Of a stretch of 10,915 nt of DNA, positions 7,048 to 10,915 are shown piece after piece (within the stretch, counting starts at the first letter, position 1; each line of letters opens with the position of its first letter). Where the stretch lies: contig JAQCDH010000022.1 of the NCBI GenBank assembly GCA_027620815.1, forward strand, positions 1 through 10,915. Reading direction: 5' to 3'. Source of the stretch: Bacillota bacterium. GTDB lineage: Bacteria; Bacillota_I; Bacilli_A; Acholeplasmatales; Acholeplasmataceae. The translations under genes and the position numbers were made by a program. A model generated the notes under the pieces. It was not told the origin of the DNA and did no database searches. It saw nothing but the letters and a program-made list of their open reading frames with translations.

Positions 7048-8400
7048 ATGCAACAATCAAATTTAACACAAGGATCTATTTCAAACCACATTAAAAGAAT
7101 TGCCATTCCAACGTCGATTGGGTTTTTATTTAATACTTTATTCAATGTCGTTGACACGATATTTGCTGGTCAAATTTCTACTGACGCTTTATCTGGATTA
7201 ACATTGTCCTTTCCTATTTTCTTTATTATCATTGCGATTGCATCAGGATTTGGAAATGGTTTGACGGCATTAATCTCGGTTGCTCTCGGTAAAAAAGAAA
7301 TTCATGATTTTCATAAACTCATTATTAATTCAATACTTATCAGTTTTGTTTTTGGGTTGTTATTTATTTTTGTATTACCCAGCATCATATCTCCTTTGTT
7401 TGAATTAGCTGGTGCCTCTGGACAATCCTTAAAATACGGTCTTGACTATACGAACACTATTTTTATAGGTGCAATTTTCTTTTTACTTAATTTTGTATTT
7501 AATGCCATTTTATCTTCTCAAGGAAATACAAAACCTTTCAGAAATTATTTAGTCATTGGATTTTTCTTAAATCTTATTTTAGATCCTCTATTTATATTTG
7601 GTTGGTTTGGACTTCCAGAACTTGGTACTCAAGGGGTTGCGCTTGCAACCATCTTTGTTCAAGTGTTTGGGACGGTTTATATGGGATCACAAGTATTAAA
7701 ATCAGAATTATTTGATATTAAAAAAATGACGCTTAAAGATACGTCTCCTAAGGTCATGCTTGATATTTTTGTTCAAGGGATTCCATCTTCATTAAATTTA
7801 GCAGCGATTGCAATTGGTATCTTTGTTATTAATTATTATGTTCTCCTTTATGGAGGGGACATTTCTGTTGCCTCCTACGGTGCAGCTATAAGGATTCAAC
7901 AAGTTGCATTACTACCTTCACTTGGACTTAATGTTGCGATTATTACGATTATTGGTCAAAACTTAGGTGCGAAACAATATGATCGAATGGTTGAAACAAA
8001 AAAAACAGCCATGAAAATGGGACTGTTTCTTGTCATTACGGGTGGAATCATTGTATTCGCTTTTGCACCACTATTGATGTCTATTTTTAACTCTAATCCT
8101 GATGTTATTAGAATCGGTGCAAGATACTTAAGAATTGATACGATCGGTTTTGTCACTTACTTGATCGTCAACGTTAACACATCGGCTTTACAAGGAATTA
8201 AAAAACCGACATTTGCACTTGTTATTGGTGTCTTTAGACAATTATTACCGCTCATTGTATTTCCCCTTTTAGGAACAACCTTTAATTTAGGGATTGATGG
8301 GGTATGGTTTGGGATTGTCATTATTAACTGGGTTGCGACATTCATCCTTTACTTTATAACAGTTGCAATATTTAAGAAGTTAAAAAAAACGATGTCATAG
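7048..8400 (+). CDS. MATE family efflux transporter (Na+- or H+-coupled)
   Basis: Twelve-helix multidrug/toxin extrusion protein in the cytoplasmic membrane, exchanging Na+ or H+ for a drug or metabolite. The 450 residues are normal for MATE. The start KRIAIPTSIGFLFNTLF followed by NVVDTIFAGQ is the typical helix 1, and the second half repeats it as an IFVQGIPSSLNLA stretch followed by SYGAAIRIQQ and GQNLGAKQYDR. I chose the ATG at 7048 because a GAGG Shine-Dalgarno (7039-7042) precedes it by five bases and the family begins with such an LTQGSI stretch. The frame is open further upstream (TTG 6952, ATG 7021), but those starts would add unrelated residues and lack a ribosome site. It is divergent from nqr and shares an intergenic region of 150 bases. 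Substrate is unknown. Confidence 0.92.
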   Translation: MQQSNLTQGSISNHIKRIAIPTSIGFLFNTLFNVVDTIFAGQISTDALSGLTLSFPIFFIIIAIASGFGNGLTALISVALGKKEIHDFHKLIINSILISFVFGLLFIFVLPSIISPLFELAGASGQSLKYGLDYTNTIFIGAIFFLLNFVFNAILSSQGNTKPFRNYLVIGFFLNLILDPLFIFGWFGLPELGTQGVALATIFVQVFGTVYMGSQVLKSELFDIKKMTLKDTSPKVMLDIFVQGIPSSLNLAAIAIGIFVINYYVLLYGGDISVASYGAAIRIQQVALLPSLGLNVAIITIIGQNLGAKQYDRMVETKKTAMKMGLFLVITGGIIVFAFAPLLMSIFNSNPDVIRIGARYLRIDTIGFVTYLIVNVNTSALQGIKKPTFALVIGVFRQLLPLIVFPLLGTTFNLGIDGVWFGIVIINWVATFILYFITVAIFKKLKKTMS

Positions 8401-8415
8401 ACATCGCTTTTTTTT
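8382..8415. terminator. Bidirectional intrinsic terminator between MATE and aquaporin genes
   Basis: Stem CGATGTC / GACATCG (8390-8396 and 8400-8406) with a 3-base loop, flanked by eight A on the left and eight T on the right, so it works for both convergent transcripts. The MATE stop codon TAG (8398-8400) lies in the loop and first stem base, and the aquaporin stop (8414-8416) sits in the T-run. Confidence 0.85.
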
Positions 8416-9067
8416 ATTCTACTGTTTGATCGTCTTTAAATTTTAATACTTTATATGTTAATGCTGCGAGGACAGCACCTAATAAGGTACCGATGAGATA
8501 AGCAAAGTATGTGCCTAGACCTTGGTTCATTAAAAGTGCTGCAAAAATAACTGCTGGATTAAGTGCTGCACCAGTTACACTTACGCTTACTAAAATTAAT
8601 GCAACCAATGTAAGACCAACAATAATTGCAACATGAGTTGCAAATAATTTTCTTTGAGAAACAGCAAGAATCACATACACAAATATATATGTCACAAACA
8701 TTTCAAATAATATAATGACGATGTTTGAATTTGGTGCTGTAAATTCAGAAACTTCTGGAGATGCAACCAGTAACAATGCTAATCCAAATAATGCACCTGC
8801 AAACTGCGAAACGACATAGACTGCAAATTCTTTTAGTGTTAATCTTTTATCAATGAGCATTGCTGTAGAAACAGCTGGATTGAAATGGCCTCCAGAAATA
8901 TGACCTAATGTAAAGATGCCTGCAGTCACTGCTAAACCAAATGCTAAAGCAACTGTTAATGTACTTGCATCTGATGCAAAGTAAACCGTTCCTAATCCTA
9001 TAAAAACGATCATAAATGTACCAAAAAACTCTGCTAAACTTTTTCTTACTAATAAAGAAACTTTCAT
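8414..9067 (-). CDS. Aquaporin/MIP family channel with non-standard selectivity filter
   Basis: Six-helix major intrinsic protein, 217 residues, normal for bacterial aquaporins (AqpZ about 231). Both pore half-helices are present: GHISGGHFNPAVS with Asn63-Pro-Ala, and GAALNPAVIF with Asn170-Pro-Ala. By hand alignment to E. coli AqpZ the aromatic/arginine filter reads Phe43, Ile158 (AqpZ His174), Ala167 (AqpZ Thr183) and Val173 (AqpZ Arg189). The nearly universal arginine after the second NPA is thus lost and the filter is wide and hydrophobic. It lacks the residues typical of GlpF, so glycerol is not assured; a small neutral solute or gas is possible. The ATG directly abuts the TAG stop of the DUF368 gene, so translation is probably coupled. 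Last gene of its operon, ended by the shared terminator. Confidence 0.9.
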   Translation of the reverse strand: MKVSLLVRKSLAEFFGTFMIVFIGLGTVYFASDASTLTVALAFGLAVTAGIFTLGHISGGHFNPAVSTAMLIDKRLTLKEFAVYVVSQFAGALFGLALLLVASPEVSEFTAPNSNIVIILFEMFVTYIFVYVILAVSQRKLFATHVAIIVGLTLVALILVSVSVTGAALNPAVIFAALLMNQGLGTYFAYLIGTLLGAVLAALTYKVLKFKDDQTVE

Positions 9068-9961
9068 CTACATATCTTCTTTCTTTAAGTCATTCTTTAT
9101 TTCTTTTTTCTTTGTATCAAAAGCATTTGAAGCATAAGCTAAACTAAATCCTAATCCTAAAACTATCACAAAAACGACATAATTAACTATGGATTCATTA
9201 CCTGAAAATTTTGGTAATATTTGAAAGACGGATCCGACAAGTAATCCTACAATGGTTGCATAGGTCACATGATACGCATGTTTGAGTAAAAAACTTATGA
9301 GTTTTGCTGCAAAAACAAGTCCCAATGCCATTCCAAAAAATAAAACAATCAAAATAGGAATGTTAAATTCTTCTAGTGCATACGTAAATGTTGGATACAT
9401 TCCAATAGCAAGTTGAACCATCGATCCACTAACACCTGGAATAATGGCTGTTGCTGATGCGATCAATCCTGTAAAGAAAATGAGAAAACTATTTCCAAGT
9501 GTTAATGTTCTAATCGGTTCAGCACTCGTATCTTCACCTGTAAATATATTAAGTAGTATTAGAAAGCCAGCGCTTAATACAAATGGAAGAATGAGTTTCC
9601 ACTGGAAAATATTTGTTTTTCCTTGTTCTTGAATTTTATTAATAATGAGTGGCATACTCCCAATGATAAGTCCTATGAAAAAGAGTTTCATTTCGTTAGG
9701 GAAATTTTCAAGTAAACCATTCATCGGTCCAGCAAGTGTAAATAACGCAATGAAATTCCCACCATATATTAATACAACAAATAATCCTGCAGCAATGAAT
9801 CCTTTTTTCAAACTCACAATCGTATCGACTGCTTCAATGAGCTTGTCATAAAACTTCAATAAAACAGCAACCGTTCCTGATGATACACCAGGAATGATCG
9901 CTGCAATCCCCATAAGGAATCCTTGAAAAATAGTTTTTAAGTACGCAAGTATATTTTTCAT
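9068..9961 (-). CDS. DUF368 membrane protein, polyprenyl-phosphate translocase-like (PopT family)
   Basis: Polytopic membrane protein of 297 residues with two inverted-repeat signatures: GIAAIIPGVSSGT (18-30) and SATAIIPGVSGSM (169-181), each followed by a helix. This is the DUF368 pattern. DUF368 members (PopT) have been implicated in returning undecaprenyl phosphate across the cytoplasmic membrane in walled bacteria. The charged tail (about 284-297) is cytoplasm-like. The start ATG has no recognisable Shine-Dalgarno but lies one base after the stop of the small upstream gene (TAAcATG), pointing to reinitiation. The next gene, the aquaporin, starts right at this stop. If the host is a wall-less Acholeplasma-like cell, the lipid carrier handled is an open question. 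Family is secure, substrate inferred. Confidence 0.88.
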   Translation of the reverse strand: MKNILAYLKTIFQGFLMGIAAIIPGVSSGTVAVLLKFYDKLIEAVDTIVSLKKGFIAAGLFVVLIYGGNFIALFTLAGPMNGLLENFPNEMKLFFIGLIIGSMPLIINKIQEQGKTNIFQWKLILPFVLSAGFLILLNIFTGEDTSAEPIRTLTLGNSFLIFFTGLIASATAIIPGVSGSMVQLAIGMYPTFTYALEEFNIPILIVLFFGMALGLVFAAKLISFLLKHAYHVTYATIVGLLVGSVFQILPKFSGNESIVNYVVFVIVLGLGFSLAYASNAFDTKKKEIKNDLKKEDM

Positions 9962-9962
9962 G

Positions 9963-10122
9963 TTAAATGTTTGAATTCAAGATAATATGAACAACAATTA
10001 AAACAAGTGTTACTCGTCCCAACACGGGGTGTGCTTTATACATCCAAGGTTTCTTTTTTGTAGCATAAAGTGCGCCAAATAATCCAGTTGAAAGTAATGC
10101 TTTTTTTTAATTGAGCTTCCAT
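9963..10122 (-). CDS. Small two-helix membrane protein, frame broken in an A8 run
   Basis: Not recognised as a known family. An ATG at 10122 has a strong Shine-Dalgarno AGGAG five bases upstream and sits just after a good promoter. Read strictly, it encodes MEAQLKKS and stops after 28 codons (TAA at 10036-10038). If one A is removed from the run at 10101-10108, the frame becomes MEAQLKKALLSTGLFGALYA, then KKKPWMYKAHPVLGR, then a hydrophobic helix ending HIILNSNI: 52 residues, with its stop one base before the DUF368 start. The composition (two hydrophobic segments, a basic loop) and exact junction with the next gene argue that this shifted frame is the real one. The second helix holds His31 and His45, an H-x13-H spacing. 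The frameshift may be a base-calling error, a mutation, or slippage in use. Confidence 0.6.
10101..10108 (-). repeat. A8 homopolymer at the frameshift site
   Basis: Eight consecutive A on the coding (-) strand within the first ten codons of the small membrane-protein gene. Seven A would restore a 52-codon frame; eight give a 28-codon product. Runs of this length are classic sites for replication or transcription slippage. Confidence 0.8.
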
Positions 10123-10138
10123 AAATTCTCCTGGCATT

Positions 10139-10167
10139 ATTATAACACAGTATTGTGTCATACACAA
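10139..10167 (-). promoter_or_regulatory. Putative extended -10 promoter of the small ORF-DUF368-aquaporin operon
   Basis: On the - strand: TTGTGT (-35, 10162-10167), a 17-bp spacer, and TATAAT (-10, 10139-10144) preceded by TGT (extended -10). Transcription would start close upstream of the AGGAG ribosome site, leaving a very short leader. The -35 box and spacer are wholly occupied by the inverted repeat. Confidence 0.7.
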
Positions 10168-10175
10168 TACTGTGT
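10145..10175. promoter_or_regulatory. 31-bp inverted repeat, probable repressor operator
   Basis: Perfect 14-bp arms ACACAGTATTGTGT and ACACAATACTGTGT around a CAT spacer. Each arm is itself a dyad of the form ACACARTAYTGTGT (ACACA-4-TGTGT), so the element can be read as two tandem 14-bp operators centred 17 bp apart. It fills the -35 and spacer of the leftward promoter. It lies upstream of both predicted transcription starts, so it should not be transcribed from either, and it lacks a T-run; this favours a DNA-binding site over a terminator. The regulator is not in the window. Confidence 0.75.
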
Positions 10176-10224
10176 ATTACATTCATGTGAAAATGAATCA
10201 TTTTTTATAAATATCGCAAAAGCC

Positions 10225-10253
10225 TTATAAAAATAGCACATTTGGTGTAAAAT
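10225..10253 (+). promoter_or_regulatory. Weak putative promoter of HMG-CoA reductase
   Basis: TTATAA (-35, 10225-10230), 17-bp spacer, TAAAAT (-10, 10248-10253), ending 30 bases before the start codon. The -35 match is poor (3 of 6); the spacing and position are good. Confidence 0.4.
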
Positions 10254-10283
10254 AAAGTTAAGTCCACTTTAGGTAGGTCTTTT

Positions 10284-10915
10284 ATGAAAAACCATTTGTA
10301 TTTCACGGGCATCCCAACACAAGTTGTTGGTCCAATTTATTTTGCAGACATGCATTATTTAAAGGAATCTCAATCGAATATCGAGCTTGCGCCACCGATT
10401 TCTACTTACGAAACAACTTTGTTTCATTCTGTAGGACGTGGTGCGAAAATTACTAGGCTCGCAAAAACCTTAACCACGACCGTGTTATCAGATATGATGA
10501 CACGTTCTATTTTGTTTGAAGCACCTAATGCTATTTTTGCAAAGCGTGTGTTAGATGATGTTCAATCCAAAAAAGAATATTTTCAAGAAACGATTATTTC
10601 TAAACAATCTAAATATGCTTTCTTAAAACAAATCGATGCAAAAATTGTCGGTAATTTACTGTATTTAAGATTCGGATATGAAACAGGCAATGCATCAGGT
10701 CACAATATGACAACGTTCGCTTCAGATCAATTAGCTGAAGCTATTTTAACGTTATATCCTGAACTTCACTATATAAGTGTCTCTGGAAATTACTGCACTG
10801 ATAAAAAAGTATCTGCAGTGAATTCTATATTAGGCCGTGGTAAACATGTGATTGCTGAATTAACGATTTCAAGAGAAATTGTTGAACAATCATTACGAAC
10901 AACACCTGAAAAAAT
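10284..10915 (+). CDS. mvaA: Hydroxymethylglutaryl-CoA reductase (class I-like), 3' end outside window
   Basis: Reduces HMG-CoA to mevalonate with two NAD(P)H, the committed step of isoprenoid synthesis by the mevalonate pathway. The first 210 residues are visible, of perhaps 350-430. Recognisable blocks: QVVGPI (13-18), the CoA-site region; STYETTLFHSVGRGAKI (40-56) with catalytic Glu43; FGYETGNASGHNM (130-142), the dinucleotide-site loop usually written GDAMGMN; and SGNYCTDKKVSAVN (167-180) with catalytic Lys174, followed by GRGKHVIAE. The TDKK and GRGK form resembles the class I (eukaryote/archaea-like) enzymes. The later catalytic Asp and His lie outside the window. No membrane segment is present at the N-terminus, so it is soluble. 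The ATG at 10284 follows AGGTAGGT (10271-10278). It is divergent from the DUF368 operon. Confidence 0.9.
   Translation, partial: MKNHLYFTGIPTQVVGPIYFADMHYLKESQSNIELAPPISTYETTLFHSVGRGAKITRLAKTLTTTVLSDMMTRSILFEAPNAIFAKRVLDDVQSKKEYFQETIISKQSKYAFLKQIDAKIVGNLLYLRFGYETGNASGHNMTTFASDQLAEAILTLYPELHYISVSGNYCTDKKVSAVNSILGRGKHVIAELTISREIVEQSLRTTPEK

Noticed and set aside
10145..10175. Inverted repeat as an intrinsic terminator
   Set aside because: No T-run follows on either strand, and no gene ends beside it; both neighbours diverge from it.
10181..10198. Short inverted repeat ATTCAT/ATGAAT next to the main operator
   Set aside because: Only six base pairs with a 6-base loop in AT-rich DNA; expected by chance.
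10010..10201. 63-codon open frame on the - strand
   Set aside because: It crosses the promoter and the inverted repeat, has no ribosome site at its start, and conflicts with the better-supported small gene starting at 10122.

Overview
The window is AT-rich bacterial DNA using the standard stop codons: TGA ends the first gene, nqrB and nqrC, while tryptophan is read from TGG. A carotenoid-type desaturase, a mevalonate-pathway HMG-CoA reductase, AT-rich coding and short gene spacing suggest a Firmicute/Mollicute relative. Acholeplasma or a neighbouring order is my best guess; this is inference, and no marker RNA is present to settle it. No rRNA, tRNA, CRISPR array, insertion sequence or origin was seen, and no gene-free stretch exceeds about 170 bases.

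Layout, left to right. (1) Positions 1-1524, + strand: the 3' part of a CrtI/CrtN-family desaturase, whose stop codon overlaps the start of an L-lactate dehydrogenase remnant (N- and C-terminal ends only, joined out of frame). (2) 1525-2977: a terminator shared with a convergent class-3-type aldehyde dehydrogenase, which has its own promoter. (3) 3026-6961, - strand: one operon, nqrB-nqrC-nqrD-nqrE-nqrF, with promoter and terminator. It encodes a Na+-translocating NADH dehydrogenase whose visible flavin and iron-sulfur sites are all kept, but nqrA is missing and NqrB is short. (4) 7048-8400, + strand: a MATE exporter divergent from nqr. (5) 8382-10175, - strand: a compact operon of a small membrane protein (frame broken in a run of eight A), a DUF368 polyprenyl-phosphate translocase-like protein and an aquaporin with an abnormal selectivity filter. 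Its promoter is covered by a strong 31-bp inverted repeat. (6) 10284-10915, + strand: the 5' part of HMG-CoA reductase, running off the window.

How they may work together: HMG-CoA reductase, the desaturase and DUF368 all touch isoprenoid lipids (precursor supply, carotenoid formation, lipid-carrier recycling). The Nqr pump would turn NADH oxidation into a Na+ gradient, and the adjacent MATE exporter belongs to a family that often uses such a gradient. The most unusual points are the Nqr operon without nqrA, the aquaporin lacking the filter arginine, the slippage-prone small gene with its operator, and the internally deleted lactate dehydrogenase.
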